Source: Apis mellifera
Lineage: Eukaryota > Arthropoda > Insecta > Hymenoptera > Apidae
NCBI RefSeq assembly: GCF_003254395.2
Contig: NC_037643.1
Location: 14,216,963-14,280,962 of the forward strand
DNA: 64,000 nt
Direction: 5' to 3'
Shown piece after piece: positions 12,940 to 50,809 of this stretch. How positions within the stretch are numbered: the stretch's first letter is position 1; each line of letters begins with the position of its first letter. A program made the translations under genes and the position numbers. The notes beneath the pieces are model-generated. The model searched no databases. It had not been told where the DNA came from and saw only the letters and a list, made by a program, of their open reading frames with translations.

Positions 12940-15900
12940 TTAAAATTGGTCCACCAGCAGGTCACAGATCTCTACTGACATCGACTCCTTACTCGAACGT
13001 ACCGTTAAACGAAACATCTACAATATACAATTTAGCAAATAATTTATTAAATTTGTAATTTAAGAAATGTTTAAGAAACTGTATAAAATATTGAAAGTAT
13101 TGAAAAATTACCTGCGCTTGTTTGTTAGGCTCTAAACGTAACAAACATCCAACTTGTTGTGCTCTCATATGTACTATTCCTGCACAAACGAAATTATCGG
13201 GATTTGGATCGATACCATCAAGTAATTGCATTCCAAATCCTTGCAATTTCGTGCGAACTTGTGTAAGATCCATCGGTTGTTGTGCTTTGAATATCTTCTG
13301 AGATCGTTGTTGATTCGCTCTAAAAATATATAATAATATGTATAATATATATATATATATATATATTTAATTATTATTAATCAAGATAAAAATATAAATA
13401 TATATTACAAAATTATAAATTAATTATATTATGGATATGCAGATATTTTAGTTAATAAATTAGAAATTTTAATAAATGGAAAAGAAAAATAGAAATATGA
13501 AAAATTTTATGTACCCTCCAAGATTTTTCCATCTTGCAAAGAATGATTCTCCATTCATTTCTGTGGGTTCGAAGAATTTGTTGATAGTTAATGGTAATTT
13601 CATTGTTATCTTTTGTGGCACATTGTTATAAATAAAAGAGATAATCATGCTCGGTGCATCTATACAAAAAAAAATTTATATAAATATCTAGTTCTTGTTA
13701 TATTTATAATGCAAAATTAATAATACATCAATATATATATATTAATACTGTTTGATATTTTTTATATTATTATAAAGTTTATCGTACCGCTATAATCATC
13801 AATACATTCTGCGTTAATCATTTGTTGTATTTGAGCTCCAGCTTCTAACACTGGATCGACCGGTTTTACTTGTACTGCTAATTTTTGTTGATTTTCTTCA
13901 GACCAAGACAATTGAGGTTGAAAACTATGAAGAGCGTATTGAGTTTTGTTTCCATAAAAAAGACCAACTCGTCCTAAATTTTGTCTAAATTCCGATTTTA
14001 CTCCAATTTGAATTAATTCACTTTCAAACAACACACCATTATTTTTACACACAAATCTATAAAACAGAATATAAAAATTAAAATAATTTTCTGTTTAAGT
14101 TTTTTTCCATAAATATTTTTTATACCAACATACTTTTTAGGATTATACGTATTTTGGGCACCATTAGTTGCGACTTTATTTGGCATATTATAAATATCTC
14201 CTAGTACGTCAAGTAAAACTCCAGTATTGCTACTTGGTTGAGATGATGGTGGTGTAGAAAGACTTAATAAATCTGCTGATGTATTATTAACAGCTCCTGT
14301 TACACTACTAGGAGCTTCTGCATGATGGTTAGTATTTGGAGCTGGACTTTTACTTTCTCTAATTTCATTCTCTGGTACTCGACCTGGTTTCTTCCTTTTC
14401 AAAACTGCAAGAATAGAAGATTCTCTTTCTGGAAATGCTGGCATTTCCTCTAAAACTGTAGCCTATAAAAAAGAATAATAAATAATTATAGATACATATA
14501 GAATTATATAAACTTTGTTTGTTTTTTCGTTTAAGAATTATAACATATTTTTAAAAAAATTAATTAAAATTAATTTATTTACCAAAACATCACTAGAAGC
14601 GATAATACTCAATTGAAGATATTCCGAAGCTCTTTGCTGTAACTCTGCATCTGCACTGCGTAAATTACTATGTTGTCTAAAGACATCTTGAATTTGACTT
14701 CTCATTTCAGGAAATAGATTAACAAATTTAATGTACGTCGAAAGTAATAATGCACGAGTCATTGGAGAACATAAGTGATACTGAAAAATAAAAGAAAATC
14801 ATATAAATATTTAATGTACAAATTTTTAATTATATAAAAATTTACAAAACTTACTTTGGAATGTAATAATTGAAACTGAACAGCTGGAGAAGATCGTTGA
14901 TCGCCAGCAATAAGATTTCCAAATTCTCCAAGGATATAACCACCAACTTTAACCATATTTTCATGGCAAGCTGGTGCTTGTAAAGCCTAATAAATATTAA
15001 TATAAAAACTTGATTATATAATAAATTTTATATAATAAAAAGAATATACTTAAATTTATATTAAAAATATTATGATAATAATATAATATATATATTAAAT
15101 ATAATTATAACTTTATATTATTTACCTCGAAAACAGTCTTTGCTGCATACCCTTGTACGTCTTCTCTATTAATAACGATTTGAATAACTCTGTACCATAC
15201 TTCTTCCGAAACATAATCACCAGCTATCCTAATCAGATTTAAAATGACGTCAACGTACCAAGTATAATCGGTAGCATATTTTTCGGCTAAAATCGCCACT
15301 TTAAGAACCATTTCTTCTCTAATAGAATAATCAGCAGTTTCGAGATAATTCAACATTTCTTGAACTATTTCCTCAGCATTGCTTTTATCACACATAGCAT
15401 ACAAAAGATCGACAGCTTGTTGTCTAACAGATACATCTTTTTCCATTTTCATAGAAAGAATAACAACTTCTTGATGTTTCTTTACAGCTTCATGTGACAG
15501 TTCTGATGTAGCTAAGTGGCACATGGATTCAAGTGCTAAATAACGAAGATTAGTTTCACGATTAGATAAAAACTGACCAAGTTGATTACATGCTCTGACT
15601 GATAAAGGCAGTTCACTGTCATTATGAATAATTAAACTAATAGCTTCAAATAACACAGCATTTTTTGCATTTGAATGTTGCACCTTTTTTGATTTTGGTG
15701 GTTCTTGAGCTTTATTTAATATAGTTTCTAGACATTCATTTAATCTACCTCTTACTCCTGGATCTTCAGCTATAAGAACATTTAAAAGTACAAAAATAAA
15801 GTATTATTATTTTAATATTTTTCTTTTATATTGTAAAATTTAAAAATTATTTAATTTACCAGGTGGTGTATAATTCTGTAATAACCGTAAAAGTTTAACA

Positions 15901-17646
15901 GATAGCCATGGTGCTGGCACAAAATAATATGTATAATCTTGTAGATCTGTGTAACTTGATGTCACAATCTATTAACATAGAATAAAGATTAAAAAATTAT
16001 TTTTTGATTATAAATCAAACTAACAAATTATATCATACCCTGCTCAATCTTGAAACTGCTAAACTAACACATCCTTTATATTCATCTGGATTTCTCTTTA
16101 CTAAAGCATCTATTAAAGATGCAGCTGCTGTAACAACACCAAGATGCTGATCATTTAAAAGATGAACTATGCGCGATGTCCACTCTCCACCAGGAACAAC
16201 ATCTGGTGCAGTACGTAATAATCGTAATAAACACAATGCTGCACTTTGCTTTACAACATCCATAGTATCTCTAGAGAATTGAAATAATTTATAATTAATT
16301 AAAATTTATAAATAAATAGTAAAGAAATAAAAGACATTTATACATACCCAGAAACAAGTAATTTTGGTATTTCATTACCAAAAGCTTCTGCCATTTCTTT
16401 GCTGCCAATATTTGCAATACATTGTAATGCAAGATTTACATGAATTGGATTTCTTGATGCAAGATCATTTTTTATACTTTGAATAATCAATTTAATAAGA
16501 TCACTGTTTGTATTTACTAAAACTGATATGAAAAGATAGCCCTAAAATATATAATGCATATATATTTATAAAATTCAAAATATTTTAATAAATAGTGTAT
16601 CATATTTATCATATCATATATGTAATCATATTTATATATTTATTATTTTTTTAAAAAATTGTAACACTCACAATTTGTTTTTCTGAATATTTGTTGGATG
16701 AAAGTAGATTAACAGCCTCCATATGTCCAAAATCAATATCATGACCAAGTAAAAAAATAAAAAGAAGCTTACAAACATATTTCTTTTTTTGATAACCATC
16801 AAGTGTCTTGTCTCCTTTAAATTTACTACGAATATTTGCCAACTCTTTGTTTATTCTCTTAATTTCTGCTTCTTTGCTTTTACCTAAGAAAATAAAAAAT
16901 TAATAAACAAAAATTTATAACTTTATAATATATTATTTGAATATTGATAATATATATATATATTGAATATAATAATATAATATTGAATATAATAATAAAT
17001 AAATATTATATATTGTGATAAATATTGTGTAATTTTTATAAAAAATTATAATGGCTGCATGCCATTTGGATTGGCATCAAATATAGATGTATTGATTGTA
17101 GATGTATTGATGTATTTGCTTTATAAAAGTCAATTTCTTATTTTAATTGTTATGTAATTATTTATTACATTTATTAAATAATAAAATTATATATTTAAGA
17201 TCCTTTTTTTTATATGTTATTTTATTTTACATTCATATATAACTATTTCTTAAAATAACTGGTTTTGACATTCATTCATTATATTATGCCAAGTATTACA
17301 TATTAGTGTTTGAAATACAAGCTATATCAGAAAGATAGGCTTATATCAGTATTCCGCCCCCTGTCTCCTACTCTTCAATACTTTAAATATATGTATGTGT
17401 CATATTAATTTCAATGGCATCATATCTCTTAATGAAACATAGGTTAAAATTTTAATGATTCAAAAATCAATTTGTATTTTTTATCAGATAATATAATGCA
17501 TATATATAATGTTATTTATTACATATAAAATGCAATAGATTTTTAAAAATATATTTTTAAAAAAGTATATCTTTTAGCTCACAATTTCTAATATCAGAAA
17601 TAAATACAGCCAGACCACGCATGCCATCTCCTCTCACAGCCGGCAT
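12940..17646 (-). CDS. AP-2alpha: AP-2 complex subunit alpha (alpha-adaptin), 13 coding exons
   Basis: This is the large alpha subunit of the AP-2 adaptor, which links clathrin to PtdIns(4,5)P2 membrane and cargo in endocytosis. Coding exons in order: 17583-17646, 16672-16883, 16348-16541, 16039-16270, 15860-15968, 15126-15769, 14855-14986, 14583-14780, 14134-14462, 13788-14056, 13515-13659, 13112-13319, 12940-13017. They sum to 2814 bases with all phases consistent, giving 937 residues, close to animal orthologues. The N-terminus MPAVRGDGMRGLAVFISDIR and the KYVCKLLFIFLLGHDIDFGH block are hallmark trunk sequences. The trunk helical solenoid spans about residues 1-610. The hinge (about 620-700) is rich in Ser, Thr, Asn and Pro and contains DLLSLS, which resembles a clathrin-box-type motif. 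The C-terminal ear (about 705-937) begins FVCKNNGVLFES, contains KLPLTINKFFEPTE and ends DLLVDQF. The start ATG lies 25 bases inside its exon, so an upstream non-coding exon is required. Confidence 0.97.
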
Positions 17647-17671
17647 CTTGTCTTGGTCTATTTCAAACCAC

Positions 17672-18611
17672 CTGTGAAATAAAATCAATTTAAAAAAATT
17701 TGTTTTCATATATAAGATATTTAATAAATTAAACAAAATTTCCATTAAAGTGTAGTATTAATTTCTATCTATAAGAATTATAATTTTTATCATAATTATA
17801 AATTTTAATTATATAAATATTTAATAAGAAAATAAAATATATAATATTGTTTTTGATTTTTTAAATAAATATTCACAATTTTGAAACAATATTTAATAAA
17901 ACTGAATTTAGATGTGAATATATTAATATTAAAAAATATATATATAGAAGTCAATAAGTTTTTTATATTATTGAGTTAATATCAAGCATTATATTATTAT
18001 AATTTATGAAAATTTATATAAATATTTATAAACATATGCTATTATTTAATAAAATAGATACATAGAGAAAGATTTAAAAAAATAATTTAAATGATATTCG
18101 TTAAGAATATTCCAATAAGCTCTTTGGTCCCACAAGCAAATTTAAAAGAGTATCTTCTATATTATATTTGTGTTCAATATTAGTCAATAAAACTAATATA
18201 TTATATGAATATTAAAAACGAAAAGAGTAAATCGTGTAAAGTAAAGGTCTATTTTGATGTTCGAAAGAAAAATCGAGTGATTAAGCCGGTACCGCGTCCT
18301 AGATTACGACGACAAACAGTTTTTGACAGCAGTGGGGTGCAAATGCTGATAGTGATTCTCATTACACGGAAACTCTTGAGAATATGCCCAAAAATAGTAG
18401 CACTTTTCATTAAGAAATCATGTGAAAATCATCACATATCGATCGAGCAAACAAACAGAAAATTTCGAAAGAATAGATAAGTCGAATAATGGCTTTTTGT
18501 CTTTCATGACCTGTCGTACGGGTGGCGAGTGCAATCACTGTAACTATGTTTTTTGAGGAAAAATGTTATCCGCTACACATCTTGATTATTGGATCAGTTT
18601 TAAGTACATAC
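17672..18611 (-). other. AP-2 alpha first intron
   Basis: Inferred intron between the non-coding exon and the start exon. It is A/T-rich. A + strand open frame at 18205-18480 lies in it, but its Lys/Arg/Ile-rich product resembles no family I know and it has no splice or promoter context. Confidence 0.4.
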
Positions 18612-18730
18612 CGATCTGGGTTAAGGTAACGTTCACGCACTGCTCGGTCACGTAGTACTCCGTATGCGTGAAACTATTCGCGAGTCGGTGCCAGAGATTT
18701 CGTGGCTGTCGCCATTTGCAACCGTTGACT
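18612..18730 (-). other. probable non-coding first exon and promoter of AP-2 alpha
   Basis: The AP-2 alpha start exon begins with an acceptor (ttttatttcacag at 17672), so transcription must start upstream. A consensus donor on the - strand (G|GTATGT at 18612/18611) closes a GC-rich block extending to about 18730. That block contains AAATGGCGACAG, a YY1/Pho-like sequence often found at housekeeping start sites. The intron between would be about 940 bases. The exact start is not visible and is set only approximately here. Confidence 0.45.
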
Positions 18731-19404
18731 AGCTGACGGCTGCCCGTCAAATGCCACTACGCTTGCGCGGTAAGTGTTGCGCGGGCAAATTTGTATTTTA
18801 AATTTCATACAACTTCATCGATCGTTTATTTTTAGGATTATACTTATATTTTTAATCTATGTTTAAGAAAAATTTTAATTATTGTTATTATTATTGATTC
18901 TAATGTATCACATGAATGTTTTATTATTATAATAATAATTTTAACAATAAGATATAACATTTTAATCTTTTTATAGTAATAATTTAATATTTTTTAATAA
19001 ATCATTTTTTAATAAAAAAAAAATTACAGAATTTCACATATAGAATTATAAAACTTTTCCATTGATATTTTAAATAATAAAGTTACTTAAAATATAAAGA
19101 ATATTGTAAAATTAAAAAAATATTTTACAATTTATATATAAATTATGACATAATGATAAAAAAATGTTTTTAGAAATTCTTAAATAACTAACATCCTAAC
19201 ATTTCATTTTTAATTCAATGAAAATAATGAATTAATTTGCACAAAAATTAATAGTATTATGTATAAATTGTTTACAATATATTATTTACAGAAAGATTTC
19301 AATAAAATTTATTTGTCATTATATATACATATTTATTAAATAATTAAATTTATTGACAATAATTTTAAAATATTTTTAAAAACAACATTATATCTTTTAG
19401 AATA

Positions 19405-20089
19405 TTATTTCGATACTTGCTGCTGTATTTTTTCCAATAACATTTCTAATCTATCTTTCATTACAGGTTGTCCTTTTTTTGTTTTCTTTGAAAGTTTTTT
19501 ATATGTTTCCATCCTTCTTTCTTTATAATTTTTAAGTGCTTCTTCCCTTTCTGTTTTTATTCGTAAAGCTTCTTCTTTTTGTTTCCTTTTTTCATCCTGT
19601 TTACGTAGAAATTCCTGTTTAGCCTTGTGAAAAGCACTTAAATTTTTTGGTTGTGTCCTTTTAAAAGATAAAGTTCTTTTTAATGATTAATGTGAATTTT
19701 TAAATTTATTTTTCACAAAATTTAAATAAATTTAAATACATACTCATGTTCCTTTTGATCATTGACTTTGGAAGCAAATGACTTTTTTACATTTTGTTGT
19801 TGGTCTTTATCAATCTGTTTGTAAAAACCTCTTAAAACAGCTTTCTTCCTGCGTTCCTCCCATTGATTAACTGTAAATAATAGAATTAAAAAAATTAAAT
19901 AATATTCGCAAATATATTGAACCTAACCTATACGTATATTACTATGTTACTCGCACAGTTTTGAAACATACCTTTGTATTTGTTACTATATTTTTTCAAT
20001 CTATATTGCTTTTTGTTAAATGGTTTTTTTTCATTGTTTATAGTATCTGACTGTTTTCTATCAGAAATATCTTTTATACACTTTTTCAT
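19405..20089 (-). CDS. CCDC59/TAP26-like rRNA-processing protein, 3 exons
   Basis: Exons 19972-20089, 19744-19870 and 19405-19657 join in phase (498 bases) into 165 residues. The protein is very basic: an N-terminal Lys/Asn-rich segment, then QWEERRKKAVLRGFYKQI, a long charged helix rich in Lys, Glu and Arg (about residues 85-140), and a C-terminal block GQPVMKDRLEMLLEKIQ. That last block and the overall architecture match thyroid transcription factor 1-associated protein 26 (CCDC59) and the yeast Fyv7 family, small nucleolar factors of pre-rRNA processing. The start is the first ATG after an in-frame TAG. Splice sites are GT-AG; the donor after exon 2 is GA|GTATGT. It lies upstream of AP-2 alpha on the same strand, about 700 bases from its promoter, with no sign of shared regulation. 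The assignment rests on the C-terminal motif and composition, since such basic helices are not very specific by themselves. Confidence 0.8.
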
Positions 20090-23000
20090 ACTTTTTGATT
20101 GTTGACAAACTTTCTAAAATATCTTAGTACCGATATTGAACGCAAGAGGGACTTAAAATCAATATATATAGAGCATTAACTGAAGATATTTCAAATACAA
20201 TTCATTTTTTCATGTATTTCATATTACTATATTAACTATTACTGTTTTATTTATTGTATATTTATATCAAAAATTAAAAATAAATTTAGAATTGAAATAA
20301 TAATTTTTCATTGATAGTTAAAGTGAAAATATAATTAAACAATGGTAATATATATTTTTCTAATATTATTCTTCGTAGTTTTATTTATCGTTATCGTTAT
20401 TTAATTAATGAAATGTAATCAATATATAATTTATTTTTGTATCAATATTGAAAGCTTTAAGGCTAATAAAGCAAATCACAAATGTCATATCACAAATGTA
20501 TAAGGAAAAATAAATTATAAAAGAATTACACTTGCACAATCATGATTATATGTGCGCTACAAGACGTTTGTCATCACATTACGTATTATTAGTTTATTCG
20601 TGGCAGTGACATTGGCCATCACTGCATTTAGGTACTTGTGTATACTGATTTTTTTTTTTAAGCACATGTATCATAACGAAGAATGATTCATGTTTTCTAA
20701 TTTTGATAATTAAAAAAATTAATATCTATTCGATATTCATGAAAGTTTCTTTTCGTTATTTTTTTCTCTAAAATATAAAGATTTATCTTCAAAAATTATA
20801 AACATTTATAAAAAATTTATATTTCAACGATTATAAATAAAGAAATTCTTGTAATTTGAATTTTTTTCAAAAATAAATTATCTTTGTAACATATTTTGTT
20901 AACAATAATATTTGAATCTATTAAAGTCATATACAAACCATAAAATATGATTTAACAAACAAAAATAATTTGCATTGAAAATTTACTCGGGATGTTTCGT
21001 TTATGTAGCAAATATAAGCGTATACAAATGTTATAAGTAATTGCAGTCAGATCGTGTTGCAGACTCACATAGCGCGAATGTTACAACAAATCGATTAAGA
21101 TCATATTTCATGGATTTGCAAGGAAATTGTTGAAAATTCGGTGTTACAATACTTAATCTTTTAGAAATGGTTAGAATATAAAGAATATAATCGGAAGAAA
21201 AAAATGCTAACCTCTAAGATCCTAAATATTGAAATTAGATTTTATTGTACGTTGTAAATTATTGCCAGATTTCATTCACTGCGAAGATTGAAGTTAAAAT
21301 AATCCGAATGAAAGCTTAACAGCTTTGTTGAACTATTTTTGTCCGATTGTTAAAGTAAAAGATGGATACTATGATATCAGACAGTGACATCATGGCGCGT
21401 TAACCTTAGGCCCCATTTGTCCACATGTCAGTACTTACTTAGCAGTGATGCGAAATCGTCGTACGACCGCATCAACCTCCTCATTCAATCTAACAATAAG
21501 TAAGCCAAGTACAAATGACTATTAAGTGCGCATTGTCTGCTTGAAAAATTGAATGAAATTACTTTTACAGTTTCCGTCAGTGTCATTAACACTTGAATAT
21601 CCTTTCCTTAACGTAACAACATTTATTTGCGACAAATCTATAAATCTACTTTGTATTTTTTTTTTATATAATTTACAATTAAAACTACAATTTGAAAAAA
21701 AAATTATTAGTTGATACTTTCTTCTTTTTAAATTTTCAATTATTCGAACATTTGTCAATTTTATTTTTATTTCTTGCTAAAATTTTATAATTGGAAGAAT
21801 TTAACGCAGAAAAGAAAGAGAAATGATTTGCACGAATATACCCTCGACATTGAATTGTCAAAGAATGACGGTCGAAAGGGTCGAACGGGTAAAGAATTCA
21901 GATACGATCGAATTTGGCCTCGGATACTATAGCTCTCTCTCGGACTTCGTCAACTATTAATAGTCAGTGGCGTGTGGTGAAGAGAGGTGTACTATCTTTT
22001 CTACGATCTCCGTTGTTTTCTTCTTGTACATCGCGCTAGATACATATAATTGGCTGGCAAACAGTTTTCGGTTTTGTCTCTTGTCTGGCATAACAATGTA
22101 ATTATTCAATAAATTACTCTAATAAATTGAATTTCTTAGACGTAAAATCATTTTTTGATGGGAAATTACGAGACGCATTTGTTTGATATATTTCCCGTTA
22201 AGATAAATATTCTCAATTTTTCATGGATTTATAAATAAATTATAAAAAAATAAATTTCATTTAATCTCAACACCTTTTATTATTACAATGAAAACGAGAA
22301 AATGAATTTTTTTGAATCACCATTTTCGAGAAAAAATTTTTCCCAAATATAGAGCAACGCGTATGTGTGTAGCTGTTACGTTACGTTACATAGCGAACGA
22401 ACGTAAGATCAATCCATATTAGAGACCGTTGTGACGCGATTTTATCGATCGGACCGAAACACCCACAAAGGTGACGTCATATTAACCACGTTCTCCCACG
22501 CAAAGCCGGCAAGAAACTTAACGATCTCTGGGTGGACGTTCGAAAGAACAAGGAAGAAACGAATTTCGTTTTCTTGAAGTTCGAGACATCGTCTGGAGGC
22601 TTGGACAGTTTGACATTGACACACTTTGTCATCAACACCGGTCTTCTCCGTTCTCTTCTACGATGTATATACTTTTACCGCGATAAATTTTAATATTTAC
22701 TAGTTATTTACTAGTTCGTGGGGATCTTCGTTTCGTGACTGGAAGACGAATTTTACGAAAACAAAAAATAAAGTAATAAAAGTCGAATCGAAGATTAATA
22801 TCAGATCATCTTGTCAAATTTTATTCGAGAGAAAAATTTCTTTGAATATTAAGAATGTTTTAATTATATTTATCATACATTTATTCAACGTTATTACATA
22901 CCACTAATGCATGTAAACGAAGACTGAAAAGGGAATAGAAACGAAGGCTGCAATACCATCTTATTTATTTTCATTACCTACGGTAGGTAATCACGCCTAC

Positions 23001-25020
23001 GGATTCCCGTGACTCAATAACAAAACTGACTAGATTTTATCATATTAGGAAATTTTTATCGAGGGAGTGAACTCATCGTTCTTTTTTTTCTCAAATTCAT
23101 CCAAGTCGATTCACAATTTAAATTCGATCATTTATTTCATTCATTTTCCGCGAATTTCCTAAATAGATTTACATTAATACAATATATCGTCGAATATTAT
23201 TATACCTTCGAGTCGAGAAAAGGGTGTGATTCAATCTTCTTCCCCCCCCTCCCTTCTTCCCATTGGTCTTTCTGTCTAACTATATCGCGCTTATCCTTAC
23301 ATCGTCACGTTGACGGATTGCGAGAAAACATTCCACACTGTTTGATTCATCGGAACTCGTCGACGGGTACGAAACCGGCAGAACTATTTATGAACAATAA
23401 GGAGGCGTTTGCGATGCGTCGGCTCCATTCAGTTCGGCGCGTGTGACGCGGTGCAACGTGCGAAAATAGCAGTCGGCATCATTTTGCGCCAGTGATTTAA
23501 TGCCACGAAAAAAATCTCACGTAGTTCCACGAGACGTAAACAGAATGTTATGCATGTGGTAACGGTGGCGGCCTTCGGATCTCTCTCTCCTCCCAAATTA
23601 AAACCACCTGAATATTCACGCGTGATTAACAAGAATGTAGAGCGACTCGTACGACGAGAAAATGGAATGTAAATGGATCGCATCACGCGCGACACGATTT
23701 CGATTTCGGCGGCGGGAGGGGAGGGGGGGGGAGGGGGGAGGATTGGATTGGTGTACGGAAAAAAAAAAAAAAAAAAAAAAAAAAGGAAAATATCGTTCGA
23801 AAAAAACGTTCATCGAGGAGAATTTGAAATTGTTATTGGATAATTTGGATAATTGTTCCGCGAAGTGAAAAATGCACGAAAAATGCGCGCAAACGAGTTT
23901 GTATGGAAATAAAAATAATCTTGAGATGGTTTTTTCCTCTATAAAAAAAAAAAAAAAAAAAAAGAAGAATGATGTGTAAAACGCATTTTGTTTTTTTAAT
24001 AGTTCTCGAGAAAATGACATAATAATATTTTATGTTGTCCATTTTGTACTCACTCGTGTCGAAGAATAATAATAATAATAATCGATATAGTTCATTCATA
24101 ACGATGGTTCTTCAATTTGTCTTTTAATTTAATTTAAAATAATTTCTCTCTTAAATTAGTAGCGTTTGGGCTAATATTTTTTTTTCGAGTTCAATTTAAT
24201 ATAAATATAATCGTCGTTAAATATAGCAATTATTAAAGATTAAGATAAATTTACCAGAGGACAAATCTGCATAATCGGGTCGACATGATAATTGACATCT
24301 TGATATTTTCACGAGCAGTGTTGATTTAAAAATATCCTTGATTCACCGTGTAATCTAATCGTTCAATTAATATCGTGTAAAAAGGATTATCCCGTGAATA
24401 TTTTTCATTAATAATAAACCTAGCATTTTATTAGCGATGTAAAAATTCGAATTTTTTAAAAAATTTTTTTATTAAAAAAAAAAAGTTGATCCTTCTAGAA
24501 AGAATTGCATGCATAATAAATTTTTTTGTACAAGTATTTTTACATAATGAGGAGGAAATGAAATTTTTCGAAATTTGATACCGAAATCAAATCTTCTGTC
24601 CACACATGTATGCACATCTTCGAGTTAAAGACAATCAATAAGGAAATGATCATATGATCATGTATTAGTCATCATCTTTCATGTAAAACACAATATAACA
24701 GATAATTCGAGTAAGGAATCATAATATAATCGCCCACTGATACTTTTTATTGTTAGATCATATTTATTAAGAAACATTGTGCGCTATGTGTATAATAAAA
24801 TATAAAACTTAAAATATAAAACTTTATATTTATTTCATTATTTAAGTAAGAATAATTGATGATAAGATAAAATCTATACATTTTATTATCTTATTTCTCT
24901 ACCAATAATTTTGAAAAAAATAGAAAATGATATATCTTATAAGTAAATCTGATTTATAATGTTTTTTATTATTTGGAAAAATCGTATCGAACAAATTTTC
25001 TTCGAATATGATTTAAACTT
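20090..25020. other. intergenic region between TAP26-like gene and small heat-shock gene
   Basis: These genes diverge, so this 4.9 kb contains both upstream regions. The left part (20.1-21.8 kb) is AT-rich. GC-richer islands occur at 21.85-22.1, 22.35-22.65 and 23.25-23.75 kb. The last includes a G-rich run near 23717-23745 followed by a 24-base A run. Several open frames cross these islands but none has a recognisable domain or splice context. The islands may be enhancers or untranslated first exons, which I cannot tell apart here. Confidence 0.45.
22472..22479. promoter_or_regulatory. palindromic CRE, TGACGTCA
   Basis: A full cAMP-response-element palindrome in the GC-richer island at 22.35-22.65 kb, 2.9 kb upstream of the heat-shock gene start codon. 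CREB/ATF-family factors bind this sequence. Function here is inferred from the motif only. Confidence 0.3.
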
Positions 25021-25023
25021 CGT

Positions 25024-25075
25024 GAAATTTCGTTCTCGGTTTGGACCGCGTGCACGAAACCGAGCGTTTCCGGAA
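25024..25075 (+). promoter_or_regulatory. heat-shock-element-like sites of the small HSP promoter
   Basis: Two inverted pentamer pairs, GAAATTTC (25024-25031) and TTCCGGAA (25068-25075), lie about 60-115 bases upstream of a TATA-like box. HSF trimers bind alternating nGAAn/nTTCn units. Each site here has two perfect units, with a degenerate third next to the first (TTCGTTC). This suggests weak to moderate HSF control rather than a classic strong multi-unit element. Confidence 0.5.
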
Positions 25076-25136
25076 AATACCGAGCAATAACGAACTCCCA
25101 CGAGCAGTTGAGGGACAGCGTCGCGACAATCGCGAC

Positions 25137-25170
25137 TATTTAAGGAGGATTCGGTGAGCCGCGCTCATTC
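25137..25170 (+). promoter_or_regulatory. core promoter: TATA-like box and initiator
   Basis: TATTTAA at 25137-25143 is followed 28 bases later (first base to first base) by TCATTC at 25165-25170, which fits the arthropod initiator (TCA[G/T]T). The spacing is right for TATA-directed initiation. It would give a 5' UTR of about 170 bases before the ATG at 25336. Confidence 0.55.
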
Positions 25171-25335
25171 TTAGGCGAGACATCGTGTTGTACGGTTGTA
25201 CGTGATCGAAAACGATATTTGTAATAATCAAATTCGTTCGCGATAGCAGTGCTTCTTATTGATATATACGAGCTCGTACATCATTTTCAGTGGCTTTTGG
25301 TGTAAGGAAACACAAGTGTGACTTATAGAAAAATC

Positions 25336-49760
<24,425 letters not shown>

Positions 49761-50778
49761 ATCGCCCAATCGACCAGTCGAACGCACGAAAAAAACGAAT
49801 TTTTAAAATCCCCTTCGAAATTCCATCATTCGCGTGTCCATTAGATCGCTTCCTTCCTATCTTTTCTATGTGAATCCATCAATTCCCGTAAAATCCATTT
49901 TTTTTTCTTTTTTTTTTTTTTTTTGTAATTTTTCTTCGAGTTTAGTTTCTTTCCTTTTTTTTTTTTCTTTCTTTTTCGTTCTTTCATTCGCTGTGAACAC
50001 CCGTCTTATCGTTCAATTTAATCGAGCGATATTTATCCCTTTCCTTTTTAATTCGAAGGAACATTACGAATTTTTATTTTTGTTTTTATTTTGTTTTGTT
50101 TTGTTTTGTTTTTTCTTTTTTCTTTTTTTTTTTACTTGATTAAAACGATCGAGATTCAATACCCAATAGATTTCAGATTTCGAGATAAAAGATGTGGAAA
50201 TTGGATTATAAGAAAAAAATAAATATAATGAAAAAGCGAGGTTCGCAGCGAAACATACCAAATATATCTGCGAATTATAGTTTTTCTCCGCAAGGGAATA
50301 TAGAAGAAAGTGTATTCGAACATCTTTTGTCCTTCGAACAAGTCAAAATATTCTAACGATTTTATATCGGATGATAAATATCAAATGTTCAGCTTTTTTT
50401 TTTTAGAAATTTATATGTATATATACATATATATTTATATATTTTTTAAAGTTTAAAGTTTTTTGTGTTAAGAAACAAAACATAACCTGAAAATATTTAT
50501 AAACAACGATAATCAAATGTTAGAAAAACGAGTTCTTTATTCGAAGTATATAAGATGTCATAAATACATTCAGCATCCATGAGATTTGTATAAAAAGATT
50601 ATTCTATACATATTTGATATGCAATGTTTCTTTTTTCGATCAGCTTTTTATTGCTTTATGTATGTATATATGTATATGTGTGTTTTTACGGTTGTATCGA
50701 CAGATGGTAACTCTGAATAACAAAGAAAGAATCGATTTGTTCGAAGATCAAGTTATGATCAACAAAAAAAATACGAAC

Positions 50779-50809
<31 letters not shown>

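Noticed and set aside
18205..18480. 91-codon + strand frame
   Set aside because: Lies in the presumed AP-2 alpha first intron, is rich in Lys/Arg/Ile, has no recognisable domain and no promoter or splice signals.
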